NCBI RefSeq assembly: GCF_008638345.1
Contig: NZ_VTVA01000014.1
Span: forward strand, 57,632 to 121,631
Source: Pseudomonas saliphila
Lineage (GTDB): Bacteria > Pseudomonadota > Gammaproteobacteria > Pseudomonadales > Pseudomonadaceae
DNA: 64,000 nucleotides
Direction of reading: 5' to 3'
Below the pieces are notes generated by a model. It saw only the letters and a list, made by a program, of their open reading frames with translations. It searched no databases and was not told the origin of the DNA. A program made the translations under genes and the position numbers. Shown here piece by piece: positions 38,307-50,543 of this stretch. Position 1 is the stretch's first letter. Each line of letters starts with the position of its first letter.

Positions 38307-39371
38307 TTAGAGCCAATGCCGCTTTCGAAAGAAAATCACCAGTGTGATGACCATGACCAGCATCAGCCCCAGCACTGCTGGGTACCCGTAGGCCCATTCG
38401 AGCTCGGGCATAACCTTGAAATTCATCCCATAGACGCCGGCAATGAAGGTCAACGGCATGAACAGCGTGGCAAAGATGGTCAATACCTTCATCACTTCGT
38501 TCATGCGGTTGCTGACGCTGGATAGATACAGGTCGAGCATGCCGATCAGCAACTCGCGAAGGGTATCGACCGTATCGATGACGTGTACTGCGTGGTCGTA
38601 TACGTCGCGCAGGAACAGTCTGGTTTCGGCGCCAATCAGTGGATTTTCATCCCGCGACAGGCGCGCGAGCAGCTCGCGCAGTGGCCAGATGGATTTGCGT
38701 AACAGCAACATCTCACGTTTGAAATGGTGAATCTTGCTGAGGGTCGCTGGCGTCGAGTTCTCTATCAGCTCGTCTTCCAGCGCCTCGATCTGGTCACCAA
38801 GATGCTCCAGCAGCACGAAATAGTGGTCCACCACGGCATCGAGCAGCGCATAGGCGAGATAATCAGAACGCATGAAGCGGATGCGCCGGCCCGTGCGGAG
38901 CCGCTCGCGTACCGAATCGAACACATCGCCCGGACGTTCCTGCAGCGAAATCACGTAGCCATCGCCAAGCACCAGGCTGAGCTGCTCAGAGTGAATCTGT
39001 TGACGCTCGGCATCGAACCGCAGCATGCGCAGCACGATATAGAGATACCCGTCGTAATCCTCGACCTTGGGCCGCTGGTCGGTGTTGAGCACATCTTCGA
39101 GCACCAGAGGATGCAACTCGAAGGCTTGGCCGATGGCATTGATCAGCTCTGGCTGATTCACTCCGTCGATGTTCAGCCAGGACACGCGGTCGCCATCGCG
39201 GTATTGGCCCAGTTCGTCCAGGTTGGTGATGGCGTTGTCGGTCAGGTGATCCTGATCATAGTCAATCACCTGAATCGGCGTCGCACCGTCGTAGGCCTTG
39301 CCAATGTGCACCAGGGTGCCGGGCGGCGCGCCTACCTTGCGACCGCGCTTGACGACTATCTTCCGAGCCAT
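38307..39371 (-). CDS. corA: Magnesium/cobalt transporter CorA
   Basis: The 354-aa protein has a long cytoplasmic alpha-beta N-terminal domain and two C-terminal membrane helices. The selectivity motif YGMNF sits at 314-318 (GMN 315-317), and it ends with the basic tail KRHWL. CorA forms a pentameric channel for Mg2+ and can pass Co2+ or Ni2+. No Mg-responsive leader is evident upstream. It follows cysG on the same strand by 36 bp. Confidence 0.95.
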   Translation of the reverse strand: MARKIVVKRGRKVGAPPGTLVHIGKAYDGATPIQVIDYDQDHLTDNAITNLDELGQYRDGDRVSWLNIDGVNQPELINAIGQAFELHPLVLEDVLNTDQRPKVEDYDGYLYIVLRMLRFDAERQQIHSEQLSLVLGDGYVISLQERPGDVFDSVRERLRTGRRIRFMRSDYLAYALLDAVVDHYFVLLEHLGDQIEALEDELIENSTPATLSKIHHFKREMLLLRKSIWPLRELLARLSRDENPLIGAETRLFLRDVYDHAVHVIDTVDTLRELLIGMLDLYLSSVSNRMNEVMKVLTIFATLFMPLTFIAGVYGMNFKVMPELEWAYGYPAVLGLMLVMVITLVIFFRKRHWL

Positions 39372-39407
39372 GTCCTCTCCTTTGGAATTCGCAACCGCAT
39401 CAGGCTC

Positions 39408-40820
39408 TTAAAGCACGCCCTGGGGATTTTCCTGGGCACCCGGCTCGAACCATTTGAGCTGTTCATGCAGGCTGACCACTTCGCCGACAATCAGCAGCGT
39501 GGGTGGACGAATTTCGGTATTTCGTACTATTTCCGGCATGCTCGCCAGTGTCCCGATCAGTACCTTCTGGTTGACCGTGGTGCCCTGCTGAATCAACGCG
39601 ATGGGCGTATCCGCACCACGCCCGTGCTCGATCAGGCGCGCGCAGATTTCCGGCAGGCCGACCAGGCCCATATAGAAAACCAGCGTCTGACCCGGTGCCA
39701 CCAGATCGGCCCACGGCAGATTGGTCGACCCATCCTTGAGGTGTCCGGTAATGAAGCGTACCGACTGCGCAAAATCGCGATGTGTCAGAGGTATGCCGGC
39801 GTAGGTCGAGCAGCCGCTGGCTGCGGTAATACCGGGCACGACCTGAAAAGGAACACCGTTGGCCGTCAATTCCTGAATTTCCTCGCCGCCGCGCCCGAAG
39901 ATGAAGGGATCGCCACCCTTGAGGCGCAGGACGCGTTTGCCCTCCTTCGCCAGGCGTACCAGCATCTGGTTGATCTGTTCCTGCGGCACCGCATGATTGG
40001 CGCGGGTCTTGCCCACATAGATGCGATCCGCATCGCGGCGACACAGATCGATAATCGCGTCCGGCACCAGACGATCATGCAGCACCACATCAGCCTGCTG
40101 CATCAGCCGCAGCGCCCGAAACGTCAGCAGGTCCGGATCACCCGGACCGGCCCCCACCAGATACACCTCACCGGTGTAGCTTTTGCCGGCCTGAGCACCA
40201 AGCTGGCGTTCAAGCAGCGCTTCGGCGGCTTGCTCCTGACCGGCGAATACCCGCTCGGCGATATCGCCCTGAAAGACATTTTCCCAGAACGCCCGCCGTT
40301 GATTGATTTGCGGAAAGGCCGCCTTCACCCGTCCACGGAAACGTTTGGCCAATTGCGCCAGCTTTCCGTAGCTATGGGGAAACAGGGTTTCGATACGCGC
40401 CCGGGTAAGCCGCGCCAGTACCGGCGCATGGCTGCCGCTGGAAATAGCAATGATCAGCGGCGAACGGTCGACAATGGCGGGAAAGATGACCGAACAAAGC
40501 TCCGGTGCATCCACTACATTCACCGGCAGATTGAGTGCCTGCGCCTCGGCTGATACCTGGGCGTTAAGCGGCGCATCATCGGTCGCGGCGATAACCAGCT
40601 GCGCAGCGTCGAGGTCGGTTTGCTGATAGAAGCGCTCATGGCATTCACCGCCACCCTGCTCGACCAGCTCGCGGAGCTGGGGCTCGATATGTGCAGCCAC
40701 CACGCGCAATACCGCACCGGCCTCGGACAGCAATCGCGACTTGCGCAGCGCGATCTCGCCGCCGCCAACCACAAGCACCAACCGACCATGCAGGTTATGA
40801 AACAGGGGAAGATAATCCAT
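39408..40820 (-). CDS. cysG: Siroheme synthase CysG
   Basis: The 470-aa trifunctional enzyme turns uroporphyrinogen III into siroheme, the cofactor of sulfite and nitrite reductases. The N-terminal dehydrogenase/ferrochelatase part opens with GGGEIALRK (about 19-27) and contains [13 protein letters not shown] near the active region. The C-terminal SAM-dependent methyltransferase has [17 protein letters not shown] and [16 protein letters not shown]. It lies 101 bp downstream of serS, in the same order as in Pseudomonas aeruginosa. Confidence 0.97.
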   Translation of the reverse strand: MDYLPLFHNLHGRLVLVVGGGEIALRKSRLLSEAGAVLRVVAAHIEPQLRELVEQGGGECHERFYQQTDLDAAQLVIAATDDAPLNAQVSAEAQALNLPVNVVDAPELCSVIFPAIVDRSPLIIAISSGSHAPVLARLTRARIETLFPHSYGKLAQLAKRFRGRVKAAFPQINQRRAFWENVFQGDIAERVFAGQEQAAEALLERQLGAQAGKSYTGEVYLVGAGPGDPDLLTFRALRLMQQADVVLHDRLVPDAIIDLCRRDADRIYVGKTRANHAVPQEQINQMLVRLAKEGKRVLRLKGGDPFIFGRGGEEIQELTANGVPFQVVPGITAASGCSTYAGIPLTHRDFAQSVRFITGHLKDGSTNLPWADLVAPGQTLVFYMGLVGLPEICARLIEHGRGADTPIALIQQGTTVNQKVLIGTLASMPEIVRNTEIRPPTLLIVGEVVSLHEQLKWFEPGAQENPQGVL

Positions 40821-40881
40821 GGCTACCTCAGGGTTAAGTAGGACGACACTTGGGTTCGCTGGCGTCGCATAGGCGCGCCAG

Positions 40882-40908
40882 CCTCGCAGCGGGAACAGGG
40901 CTGCGAGG
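40882..40908. other. 9-bp hairpin between serS and cysG
   Basis: CCTCGCAGC (40882-40890) and GCTGCGAGG (40900-40908) pair perfectly with a 9-nt loop, 12 bp after the serS stop. There is no T run on the minus strand, so it may only moderate transcription into cysG or stabilise the RNA end. Confidence 0.4.
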
Positions 40909-40920
40909 GTCCATCTCCGG

Positions 40921-42207
<1,287 letters not shown>

Positions 42208-42243
42208 TCATCACTTATGGTTTATTGGTGGCAGCCTGACGAC

Positions 42244-42615
42244 TCAACGGGTCAGCGACAGGCCGGCCCAGGTGGCAATCAGACAGATGCACACACTGAG
42301 CAGGATATATCCAAGAGCCATCAGGCTCTCGCCGTTCTCGAGCAACCGCAGGGTATCCAGCGAGAACGTGGAAAAGGTGGTGAAGGCTCCCAGGAAGCCA
42401 ATGAACACGCCCTGGCGTAACAAGGGCGAGAGCTCCGGCCGATGCAACCACAGGCCATAGAGTATACCGATGAGCAGGCAGCCAATCAGATTGACCGCAA
42501 AGGTCGCCAGGGGAAAGGATTTCGGCCAGTGTGCAGTGATCCACTGTGCCAGACCGAACCGCGCGAGGGCTCCAAGGGATCCACCCAGGGCGATTACTGC
42601 GATAGTCCTTATCAC
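42244..42615 (-). CDS. crcB: Fluoride channel CrcB/Fluc
   Basis: The 123-aa protein has four membrane helices and the family features [12 protein letters not shown] at the front and [21 protein letters not shown] in the third helix, with its Phe box. Fluc dimers export fluoride. The GTG start overlaps the rarA stop (GTGA), so it is translated with rarA and there is no room for a fluoride riboswitch. Confidence 0.95.
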   Translation of the reverse strand: MIRTIAVIALGGSLGALARFGLAQWITAHWPKSFPLATFAVNLIGCLLIGILYGLWLHRPELSPLLRQGVFIGFLGAFTTFSTFSLDTLRLLENGESLMALGYILLSVCICLIATWAGLSLTR

Positions 42616-43958
42616 CGATCAGTTCTCCTTTTGACCGTGCTCTGCTCATCCAGCTGACGCAGGTGTTCCAGCTTCTGGGATATCTTGGATTCGAGTCCGC
42701 GATTGACCGGGTGGTAATACTGGCGCGGCTCCAACTCTTCCGGGAAGTAATCCTCGCCGGCGGCGTAGGCGCCCGGTTCGTCATGGGCGTAGCGATAGCC
42801 CTGACTGTAACCCAGCTCCTTCATCATCTTGGTCGGCGCATTGCGCAGATGCAATGGCGGTTCGAGTGACCCCTGGCTGGCGACATCCTTCATCGCCGCG
42901 TTGTAGGCCTTGTACACCGCATTGCTCTTGGGCGCACAGGCGAGATAGACAATCGCCTGTGCCACCGCCAGCTCGCCCTCCGGACTACCCAGGCGTTCCT
43001 GCACGTTCCAGGCATTCAGACACAGCTCCAGAGCACGCGGGTCGGCATTGCCGACCTCTTCGCTGGCCATACGGACCACGCGCCGGGCAACATACAGTGG
43101 ATCGCAGCCGCCATCGATCATTCGCGCAAACCAGTACAGTGAGGCGTCCGGATTGGAGCCGCGCACCGACTTGTGCAGCGCCGAGATCTGGTCATAGAAG
43201 GCTTCGCCACCCTTGTCGAATCGACGCCGGGTGTCATTCAGCAAATCACTGACCAGGCTGGCTGCGATGGTGCCGTTATCCGGGACCAGATCAGCCGCAA
43301 TTTCCAGCAGATTCAACACCCGGCGGGCGTCACCGTCGGCGGCGCTGAGCAATATGCTGCGCGCTTCGTCGTCGATCGACAGCTTGTGCTCGCCGAGCCC
43401 GCGCGCATCATTCAGTGCGCGGTCCAGCAGATCATTCAGCGCTTCGTCATCCAGCGACTTGAGTACATAGACCCTGGCGCGCGAGAGCAAGGCATTGTTC
43501 AGCTCGAAGGACGGATTTTCCGTGGTCGCGCCAATAAACAGCAAGGTGCCGTCTTCCACATAGGGCAGAAAGGCGTCCTGCTGTGACTTGTTGAAACGGT
43601 GCACTTCGTCAACAAATAGGATAGTCCGCCGGCCGTTCTGCGCGGCCTGCTGCCTGGCGGTCTCGACCGCCTGACGGATATCCTTTACCCCGGCGAGTAC
43701 CGCCGAAATCGTCACGAAATGGGCATCGGTCAGGGTGGCCAGCAGTTTGGCCAGGGTGGTCTTGCCCACCCCCGGCGGGCCCCAGAAGATCATCGAGTGC
43801 AGCGCGCCCTGCTCCAGCGCGACCCGCAGCGGGCGCCCCGGCCCAAGCAGATGGGACTGACCGGCGTACTCATCCAGGCTGGCCGGGCGCATGCGCGCAG
43901 CCAGTGGCTGGTGAGGTGCCCGGTCGTCAAACAGCCCCGTGCTATTCACTGATGACAT
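42612..43958 (-). CDS. rarA: Replication-associated recombination protein RarA (MgsA)
   Basis: The 448-aa AAA+ ATPase acts at stalled replication forks. Walker A is in [15 protein letters not shown], Walker B in [16 protein letters not shown], and the DNA-facing [13 protein letters not shown] segment follows. The C-terminal domain carries the tetramerisation region. Its ATG overlaps the end of lolA by 17 bp and its stop overlaps crcB, indicating tight coupling. Order lolA-rarA matches E. coli and Pseudomonas. Confidence 0.96.
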   Translation of the reverse strand: MSSVNSTGLFDDRAPHQPLAARMRPASLDEYAGQSHLLGPGRPLRVALEQGALHSMIFWGPPGVGKTTLAKLLATLTDAHFVTISAVLAGVKDIRQAVETARQQAAQNGRRTILFVDEVHRFNKSQQDAFLPYVEDGTLLFIGATTENPSFELNNALLSRARVYVLKSLDDEALNDLLDRALNDARGLGEHKLSIDDEARSILLSAADGDARRVLNLLEIAADLVPDNGTIAASLVSDLLNDTRRRFDKGGEAFYDQISALHKSVRGSNPDASLYWFARMIDGGCDPLYVARRVVRMASEEVGNADPRALELCLNAWNVQERLGSPEGELAVAQAIVYLACAPKSNAVYKAYNAAMKDVASQGSLEPPLHLRNAPTKMMKELGYSQGYRYAHDEPGAYAAGEDYFPEELEPRQYYHPVNRGLESKISQKLEHLRQLDEQSTVKRRTDR

Positions 43959-44580
43959 CGACTCCCTGAGGAATCTCGAAGGTGAACCGGCTGTCGGGAA
44001 GCTGAGGGTTCATTTCCACGTTCTGGAACAGGATGTTGGTGCGCTGACCAATAGGGTCACTCATCTGCATATCGTTGAGCACGCCATCGCGGAAGGACAG
44101 CCGCAGATTGTCGAACATTGACTCGTTGTCCTTGGGTTCAAGCACGAAGTCTTCGACAGTGCCGCCCTGGTTCCAGCTGATGGTGAAGCTTTCTTCTATG
44201 GTGCTGACATCGCCGGACAGCAATAACGCCGGCGTATGTGACATGCGCTGATCCAGGCTCTGGATGGTGACCTGCTCAAGATCCGGATCATACAACCAGA
44301 TCTTCTGCCCGTCAGACACCAGCTCCTGCTCCAGCGGTGGGTCGGTATGCCAGCGGAACATGCCGGGGCGCTTGACCTCCAGCGTGCCCTCGGTTTCCTG
44401 CATGCTGGCGCCATTGGAGCTGAGCGTCATCTGCGAGAAGTCGGCCGTGATGGTCCTGGCCGACGACAGCAGTTCATTCAGGCGTTCGGCCGCCTCGCCC
44501 TGCCCCTGGGCCATGGCCGTGAACGGCAGGCTGACGAGGCAAAGCGCAGACAGTGTCGAGCGCAACAGGGTTTTCATCAT
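43942..44580 (-). CDS. lolA: Outer-membrane lipoprotein carrier protein LolA
   Basis: The 212-aa periplasmic chaperone carries lipoproteins from LolCDE to LolB. A signal peptide ([20 protein letters not shown]...AMA) is cut before QGQGE. The mature region contains ADFSQMT and the [12 protein letters not shown] segment typical of LolA. It lies between ftsK and rarA, as in E. coli. Confidence 0.96.
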   Translation of the reverse strand: MMKTLLRSTLSALCLVSLPFTAMAQGQGEAAERLNELLSSARTITADFSQMTLSSNGASMQETEGTLEVKRPGMFRWHTDPPLEQELVSDGQKIWLYDPDLEQVTIQSLDQRMSHTPALLLSGDVSTIEESFTISWNQGGTVEDFVLEPKDNESMFDNLRLSFRDGVLNDMQMSDPIGQRTNILFQNVEMNPQLPDSRFTFEIPQGVDVISE

Positions 44581-44598
44581 GATAAGGGGTATCTCCGC

Positions 44599-47025
44599 TT
44601 AATCGCGCACGGGCGGCGGCGCGATCACTTCGCGCGAGCCGTTGGTATTCATGGGTGTTACTACGCCGGCCATTTCCATGGTTTCAATCATTCTTGCAGC
44701 GCGGTTATAGCCTATCTTGAGTTTGCGTTGTACTGCTGAAATCGAGGCGCGACGGCTTTCGGTGACAAAGCGCAGCGCTTCGTCATACAGCGCATCTGAT
44801 TCGCTGTCGTCGCCACTGCCGCCCCCGGCACTGTCGAAGGCGCCAGCACCGCCGTCGTCAACACCATCCAGGATGTCCTGTATGTAGTTCGGCTCGCCGC
44901 GCAGCTTCCACTCATCGACCAGCCGGTGGACTTCCTCGTCGGATACGAAGGCGCCATGCACCCGCACCGGCAGGCTGGTACCTGGCGGCATGTACAGCAT
45001 GTCACCGTGACCGAGCAGCTGCTCCGCGCCGCCCTGATCAAGAATGGTGCGCGAGTCGATCTTGCTGGAGACCTGGAACGCCATACGGGTGGGGATGTTA
45101 GCCTTGATCAGACCGGTTATCACATCCACCGAGGGCCGCTGGGTAGCGAGAATCAGGTGGATACCCGCCGCACGCGCTTTCTGGGCGATCCGCGCTATCA
45201 GCTCTTCCACCTTCTTGCCAACAATCATCATCATGTCGGCGAATTCGTCGATCACCACGACGATGGTCGGCAGTGACTCAAGCTCCGGCGCCTCATCATC
45301 CATGGATTCACGGCGATATAGCGGATCGGTCAACGGCGTGCCGGCCTTCTCCGCGTCCTTGACCTTGCGGTTGAAGCCGGCCAGGTTACGCACACCCATC
45401 GCCGCCATCAGCTTGTAACGCCGCTCCATTTCCGCCACGCACCAGCGCAGCGCATTGGCCGCTTCCTTCATGTCGGTCACTACAGGGGCCAACAGATGAG
45501 GGATGCCTTCATAAATGGACAGCTCGAGCATTTTCGGGTCGATCATGATCAGCCTCACCTCTTCCGGGTGAGATTTGAACAGGATGCTCAGCAACATGGC
45601 GTTCACGCCGACAGACTTACCCGAGCCGGTGGTACCGGCCACCAGCAAGTGCGGCATCTTCGCCAGATCGGCCATCACCGGGTTGCCGCCGATGTCATGC
45701 CCCAGCGCCAGGGTCACCGGCGAATGTGCTTCATCGAATTCCCGCGTTTGCAGCACTTCGGACAGGCGCACGATTTCCCGGTCTTCGTTGGGTATCTCGA
45801 TGCCGACAGTCGTCTTGCCGGGGATCACTTCCACCACCCGCACACTGATAACTGCCAGCGAACGCGCCAGATCCTTGGCCAGGTTGGATATCTTGCTGAC
45901 CTTGACCCCGGCAGCAGGCTGAATTTCAAAGCGGGTAATAACCGGACCCGGCTGGACCTTCTCGACTTCGGCATCGACGCCAAAATCCTTGAGTTTCAAC
46001 TCGAGGAGGCGCGACATACCCTCAAGTGATTCAGCTGAGAACCCTTTGGTTTTCTTGCTGGGCGCATCGAGCAGCGATATCGGTGGCAGCGAACCCGGCT
46101 CAACGCTGTCGAAGGTGAGCCTTGACTGTTTTTCTTTCTGCAGGCGGCTGCTCGGCTCGATCGGCTTCTTCTCGGGGGGCACGATTTCCGGCGGCTGACG
46201 GGTCTGCTGGGATGCAACATGCCGCTCGAGCGACTGCTGACGCTGGGCGCGCAGATCGTCGGCACGCTGCCGATCCTCGCTGGAAATAGACGGTTCTTTG
46301 CGCGGTGCCGGGCTGCGTGATGGACGCACGGTCTCCTCGCGTTCCGATCGATCGGCGGCCCGACGCGAAGTCCAGCCGCTCCATGCCCGCTTGAGCAGAT
46401 CCAGCAGATCCAGGGTGATACGTCCGGTTAGGTCCATGACCTTGAACCAGGACAGATTGGTGAATACGGTGATACCGAACAGGAACAGCGTCAGAAACGC
46501 CAGCGTGCTGCCATGTAGGTTCAGGGCCGGATAGGCCAGATTGCGCAGGAGCTGACCCAGTATCCCGCCGGCACCCGCACCATCTGGAAAGCTTTCCGGG
46601 GCCGTGCCATGCAAGGCTGCCAGTGCGGTGCCGGCAAACAAGGTCAGGAAGAAACCGATCAGACGCCAGGAAAATAACCAGCCGTTCCAGATGAATGGCT
46701 GATGCCGGCGGCGAAACATCTGCCAGACTTTCACTGCGACGATCACCGGGAACAGAAACGCCAGATAACCTAGCGCCAGCAGCAATACATCGGCGATCCA
46801 GGCGCCCATCTGTCCCCCAGCGTTCTGCACTTGCGATACGCTACCGCTGCGCGTCCAGCCTGGATCGCTGAGATCGTAGGTGAATAGAGCCATGCACAGG
46901 TACAGGCACAAGGCGATCATCGCCAGCAATGCGCCTTCGCGCAGTCGCAGACTCAGCTGTTCGCGCACCGCTAGATGGGCTGCTTTCTGGGATCGGGTAT
47001 CCTTCAACGTTCTGGCTTCCGTCAT
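44599..47025 (-). CDS. ftsK: DNA translocase FtsK
   Basis: The 808-aa protein has an N-terminal membrane domain of four to five helices (about 30-200) and a short basic/Gln-rich linker (about 220-310). The motor domain has Walker [17 protein letters not shown] (near 470) and Walker B in [14 protein letters not shown]-terminal gamma winged helix (about 740-808, ending [16 protein letters not shown]...) recognises KOPS sites. FtsK pumps DNA at the septum and activates XerCD at dif. The linker is much shorter than in E. coli, as in Pseudomonas. Confidence 0.97.
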   Translation of the reverse strand: MTEARTLKDTRSQKAAHLAVREQLSLRLREGALLAMIALCLYLCMALFTYDLSDPGWTRSGSVSQVQNAGGQMGAWIADVLLLALGYLAFLFPVIVAVKVWQMFRRRHQPFIWNGWLFSWRLIGFFLTLFAGTALAALHGTAPESFPDGAGAGGILGQLLRNLAYPALNLHGSTLAFLTLFLFGITVFTNLSWFKVMDLTGRITLDLLDLLKRAWSGWTSRRAADRSEREETVRPSRSPAPRKEPSISSEDRQRADDLRAQRQQSLERHVASQQTRQPPEIVPPEKKPIEPSSRLQKEKQSRLTFDSVEPGSLPPISLLDAPSKKTKGFSAESLEGMSRLLELKLKDFGVDAEVEKVQPGPVITRFEIQPAAGVKVSKISNLAKDLARSLAVISVRVVEVIPGKTTVGIEIPNEDREIVRLSEVLQTREFDEAHSPVTLALGHDIGGNPVMADLAKMPHLLVAGTTGSGKSVGVNAMLLSILFKSHPEEVRLIMIDPKMLELSIYEGIPHLLAPVVTDMKEAANALRWCVAEMERRYKLMAAMGVRNLAGFNRKVKDAEKAGTPLTDPLYRRESMDDEAPELESLPTIVVVIDEFADMMMIVGKKVEELIARIAQKARAAGIHLILATQRPSVDVITGLIKANIPTRMAFQVSSKIDSRTILDQGGAEQLLGHGDMLYMPPGTSLPVRVHGAFVSDEEVHRLVDEWKLRGEPNYIQDILDGVDDGGAGAFDSAGGGSGDDSESDALYDEALRFVTESRRASISAVQRKLKIGYNRAARMIETMEMAGVVTPMNTNGSREVIAPPPVRD

Positions 47026-47233
47026 TGTTCAGGGCGCTATTGTACGGCCTACCGCGGCTGATTTCACAACCGCCGGTGGTCGGAGGCAGACTTGCCTGGG
47101 TTTCGCGTATTCGAGCAGACCTCGTTTACGCATTTGCGTTCAGTACCAAGTAAGCACTATCTTTAATCGAGACAATAACTTATATCATCTTGCTGATGAA
47201 AGGTCTTATGTATAAACGACTCGGTGAGACGCC

Positions 47234-47926
47234 ATGAGCCAAATAAGCTGGCTAAGCCCGCACAACCTGGATTTTCCTGCAGCGGAACACGCACTGGCAG
47301 ATCCCAATGGCCTACTGGCTGTAGGAGGTGACCTCTCCCCTGCCCGCCTGGAACGCGCCTACCGGCTCGGAATTTTTCCATGGTATCAACAGGGTCAACC
47401 ACTGTTGTGGTGGAGCCCCGATCCCAGAACCATACTGCGCCCGGAGAAGCTGCATATCTCACGCAGCATGCGCAAGTTTCTCCGTCAGACGCATTTCACT
47501 AGCACTATGGATCAGGACTTCGCGGGCGTCATGGCCGCCTGCTCGGAGCCAAGGGATTACACCGACTCCACATGGATTACGCCGGAGATGCAAGCAGCGT
47601 ATTGTGAACTGCATGCGCGCGGCATCGCCCATTCCGTGGAAGTATGGGATGGTAATCAGCTGATTGGTGGGCTCTATGGCGTCGCATTAGGCAAGGTGTT
47701 CTTCGGCGAGTCCATGTTCAGCCGGCAAACCAACGCCTCCAAGACTGGGTTCATCCGCTTGGTGGAGCAGCTTGGCGAATGGGGCTTTGAGCTGATTGAT
47801 TGTCAGATGCCAACCGAGCACCTGTTCAGCCTGGGCGCCGAGAGCATTCCGCGGCGTGAGTTCAGATTACTCCTTGCGCGCCTGTGCACCGAGGGAACGC
47901 CTGACTGCTGGCCACGAGCCGATTGA
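47234..47926 (+). CDS. aat: Leucyl/phenylalanyl-tRNA-protein transferase
   Basis: The 230-aa enzyme adds Leu or Phe to proteins with N-terminal Lys or Arg, marking them for ClpAP by the N-degron pathway. Family motifs include [25 protein letters not shown] (about 28-52), WWSPDPR, and [27 protein letters not shown] sequence. It is divergent from ftsK, and no trxB lies between the two. bpt follows 79 bp later on the same strand. Confidence 0.96.
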   Translation: MSQISWLSPHNLDFPAAEHALADPNGLLAVGGDLSPARLERAYRLGIFPWYQQGQPLLWWSPDPRTILRPEKLHISRSMRKFLRQTHFTSTMDQDFAGVMAACSEPRDYTDSTWITPEMQAAYCELHARGIAHSVEVWDGNQLIGGLYGVALGKVFFGESMFSRQTNASKTGFIRLVEQLGEWGFELIDCQMPTEHLFSLGAESIPRREFRLLLARLCTEGTPDCWPRAD

Positions 47927-48005
47927 CTCCTGGCTGGCGCGGTTTCTTTGATGCGCCTGGTGGCGCGGCCTATACTCCTTGGAAAAGCGTATTGAAGCTA
48001 CGACC

Positions 48006-48713
48006 ATGACCGATCTGTCACATCTGAAATTCTACGCAACACAGCCCCATGCCTGCAGCTACCTGCCGGATGAGCAGGCTACGACCTTGTTTCTGGATCC
48101 CCAGAAGCCAATCGATACGGTGACCTACAGCCGCTTGTCCGAGCTGGGATTCAGACGCAGCGGAGACCATCTGTATCGCCCTCATTGCCGCACCTGCACG
48201 GCCTGCATCGCGGCGCGTCTGCCGGTCGACAGTTTTCTTCCGAGTTCGGCGCAAAAGCGCATCCTCAAGCGCAACCGCGATCTGGTGGTGGCAGGGACCA
48301 TTCCCGAGACCACTGAAGAAATTTATTCGCTGTATGCGCGTTATATTGAGGCTCGCCACGCCGACGGCGACATGTACCCGCCGAGCCGGGAGCAATTCAC
48401 TTCGTTTCTGGTGCGCAAGTGGCCGTTCAGCATCTTCTATGAGTTCCGTCTGGACGGAAAACTGCTGGCCGTCGCCGTTACCGATCAGATGATCAATGGC
48501 CTGTCTGCTGTATACACCTTCTATGACCCGGACGAGCAGCGCCGCAGCCTTGGCCGCTACGCAATCCTCTGGCAGATCGAGGAAGCACGCCGGTGCAATC
48601 TGCAGGCTGTATATCTGGGCTACTGGATCAAGAACTGCAAGAAAATGAACTACAAGACCGAATACCGTCCCATCGAAATGCTGGTCAATCAGCGCTGGAT
48701 TGTCGTCAACTGA
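48006..48713 (+). CDS. bpt: Aspartate/glutamate leucyltransferase (bacterial protein transferase Bpt)
   Basis: The 235-aa enzyme transfers leucine to proteins with N-terminal Asp or Glu. It is related to the eukaryotic arginyltransferase ATE1, hence the common but inaccurate annotation as an arginyltransferase. Motifs include [13 protein letters not shown] (about 17-30), the Cys cluster [12 protein letters not shown], and [13 protein letters not shown] (about 205). The start at 48006 ([13 protein letters not shown]) matches the family. The partner adaptor clpS and clpA are not in the window; in P. aeruginosa they follow infA. Confidence 0.93.
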   Translation: MTDLSHLKFYATQPHACSYLPDEQATTLFLDPQKPIDTVTYSRLSELGFRRSGDHLYRPHCRTCTACIAARLPVDSFLPSSAQKRILKRNRDLVVAGTIPETTEEIYSLYARYIEARHADGDMYPPSREQFTSFLVRKWPFSIFYEFRLDGKLLAVAVTDQMINGLSAVYTFYDPDEQRRSLGRYAILWQIEEARRCNLQAVYLGYWIKNCKKMNYKTEYRPIEMLVNQRWIVVN

Positions 48714-48931
48714 CGCCCACCTGACACCTGCAACATCGCTCTGACAGAAGCCTTCGAACACGCATTCAGGTATTTTCCCGGGCACTGGCGAACCGACGCT
48801 GCGAGTCTTCGTCATATAATTGGGTGCCGACCTTGGCTGCCCGGCCGTTTTAGGGCACAATTGCTCACCTTTTTTGCGGGCATCATTTTAATAGCCTGCT
48901 TAATGAACCGAAATTGAGAGGCCTTTGCTTA

Positions 48932-49150
48932 ATGGCGAAAGAAGACAGTATTGAAATGGAAGGCACCATCATCGACACCCTGCCTAACACCATGTTCCGC
49001 GTAGAACTGGAAAACGGCCATGTCGTGACTGCCCACATTTCAGGCAAGATGCGCAAAAATTACATCCGCATCCTGACCGGCGACAAGGTCCGTGTCGAAT
49101 TGACTCCGTACGACCTGACCAAGGGCCGCATCACCTACCGCGCTCGTTAA
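48932..49150 (+). CDS. infA: Translation initiation factor IF-1
   Basis: The 72-aa S1-fold protein begins [13 protein letters not shown] and runs to a typical end [10 protein letters not shown]-1 binds the A site of the 30S subunit and helps IF-2 and IF-3. The ATG at 48932 is the family start; an in-frame upstream ATG at 48914 adds six residues. The 218 bp before it hold its own promoter region. Confidence 0.98.
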   Translation: MAKEDSIEMEGTIIDTLPNTMFRVELENGHVVTAHISGKMRKNYIRILTGDKVRVELTPYDLTKGRITYRAR

Positions 49151-49231
49151 TACCGAGCCGACCCGCTAGCACCTACACGACAACGCCAGCTCCTTCGATC
49201 GCTCCATCCGGTGGTACTTCGGATGGCGTTG

Positions 49232-49267
49232 TTGCGTGGCTGAACCATGTTGCGTGGCTGAACGATG
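49232..49267. repeat. Tandem 18-bp duplication
   Basis: The 18-bp unit TTGCGTGGCTGAAC(C/G)ATG occurs twice in direct succession (49232-49249 and 49250-49267) with one base difference. It lies in the space between infA and the permease gene. It looks like a slippage duplication. Confidence 0.8.
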
Positions 49268-49403
49268 CTCCTTGCACACAGTCCTAACTGCTGATTATCG
49301 CAAGCTTTACGATGAGCGGAATCAAATCCGCTCACCAATCACTTCGCGGCAGTTATCACGTGAAAATGCGCGCCTTTGTAGGCCGCCAGCATGGAGTTTC
49401 TCA

Positions 49404-50465
49404 ATGACAGACCAAGGTGATCCCTACTCCCCCCGCGCCGTCGGGACTAGAACCCTGGTGCAGGCCAGCGTTCTGGCGCTAGTAGTGCTGTTCTGCATCA
49501 TTTCATGGCTCGCCTTCGAGTTCCTGCTGCTTATCTTTGCGGCGATTCTGTTCGGCGTGCTGTTCAATGGCATAGCCCAATGGATGGCCGACAAGACTCA
49601 CATGCCTTACGGCGTCTCGTTGTTGCTTTTCTTCGTCCTCCTCATCATCGCGCTGGGCGCAGCCGGGTTTCTCCTTGCGCCAAGCATCAGCGCACAGTTC
49701 GAATCCCTGGCGGATAACCTTCCCCGCGCACTCGAACAGTGGCGCGCACGCGCTGAAGACTCGACCTGGATGAGTTTCGTTCTGGAGCAGCGAGACCGTC
49801 TGGAGCAGGCGGTAGAGCAAAGCACCGGCGTATTCAGCGTTGTGACGGGCGTACTGTCCTCCATCACTGGCGCGTTCAGCAGTTTCGCGATCGCTTTTGT
49901 GCTGGGGATCTGCCTGAGCATTGGGCCCAAGACATACGTCGGCGGCTTTCTGAAGTTGATCCCGCTGGGCTACCGTCCTCGGGCCAAACAGGTGTTGCAC
50001 GAAACAGGTTCGACATTACAATCCTGGCTGATCGCCAAGCTACTGGAAATGCTGCTGATCGGCGTGCTCACCACCGTCGGCCTGTGGTTCATCGGTATCG
50101 AGTTGGCGCTGGTCCTTGGCGTGATCGCAGGCCTGCTCTCGTTCATCCCCAACATCGGCCCGATCCTGGCAATCATTCCGGCGATTCTACTGGCCTCCCT
50201 CGAGGGCACTGACACCGTCCTCTGGGTGGTTGCGCTGTATATGGGCGTACAGGCCATTGAAAGCTGGGGACTCACGCCCTGGTTACAACACCGCATCGTG
50301 GAAATGCCGCCAGCGCTGACCATCAGTATCCAGATACTGTTCGGATTGCTTGCTGGAACGCTCGGTCTGATTCTGGCCACGCCGCTCGCTGCTGCAGGCA
50401 TGGTTTTAGTCAACATGTTGTATGTGCAGGATATTCTGGGTGACCGCGCCGAGGACGAGGGCTAG
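49404..50465 (+). CDS. AI-2E family permease (PerM/TqsA type)
   Basis: The 353-aa membrane protein has about eight helices in the AI-2E transporter arrangement. Two hairpin pairs lie at the N terminus (about 22-60, 65-90). After a soluble helical stretch (about 95-150), the conserved core reads ALVLGVIAGLLSFIPNIGP with its PNIGP signature near 248-252. Members export autoinducer-2 or act as Na+/H+ antiporters; a substrate cannot be inferred. The start at 49404 is chosen from GGAG at good spacing; the frame also extends further upstream. Confidence 0.88.
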   Translation: MTDQGDPYSPRAVGTRTLVQASVLALVVLFCIISWLAFEFLLLIFAAILFGVLFNGIAQWMADKTHMPYGVSLLLFFVLLIIALGAAGFLLAPSISAQFESLADNLPRALEQWRARAEDSTWMSFVLEQRDRLEQAVEQSTGVFSVVTGVLSSITGAFSSFAIAFVLGICLSIGPKTYVGGFLKLIPLGYRPRAKQVLHETGSTLQSWLIAKLLEMLLIGVLTTVGLWFIGIELALVLGVIAGLLSFIPNIGPILAIIPAILLASLEGTDTVLWVVALYMGVQAIESWGLTPWLQHRIVEMPPALTISIQILFGLLAGTLGLILATPLAAAGMVLVNMLYVQDILGDRAEDEG

Positions 50466-50497
50466 GCAACGGATTGAGATTGATCCGTCCAGAACGA

Positions 50498-50529
50498 AGC
50501 AGCCCGCGAAATCCGCGGGCTGCTCTTTT
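50498..50529. terminator. Terminator between permease and acyl-CoA dehydrogenase
   Basis: AGCAGCCCGCG (50498-50508) pairs with CGCGGGCTGCT (50514-50524) and is followed by CTTTT. It ends the permease transcript and, as the genes are convergent, may also serve the dehydrogenase. Confidence 0.8.
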
Positions 50530-50543
50530 ACTGCAAGTCAGGC

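Noticed and set aside
38724..40553. A 609-aa plus-strand frame opposite corA and cysG
   Set aside because: It spans two well-supported minus-strand genes and their gap and lacks any domain signature.
42600..42620. Fluoride riboswitch before crcB
   Set aside because: crcB overlaps the rarA stop by four bases, leaving no leader.
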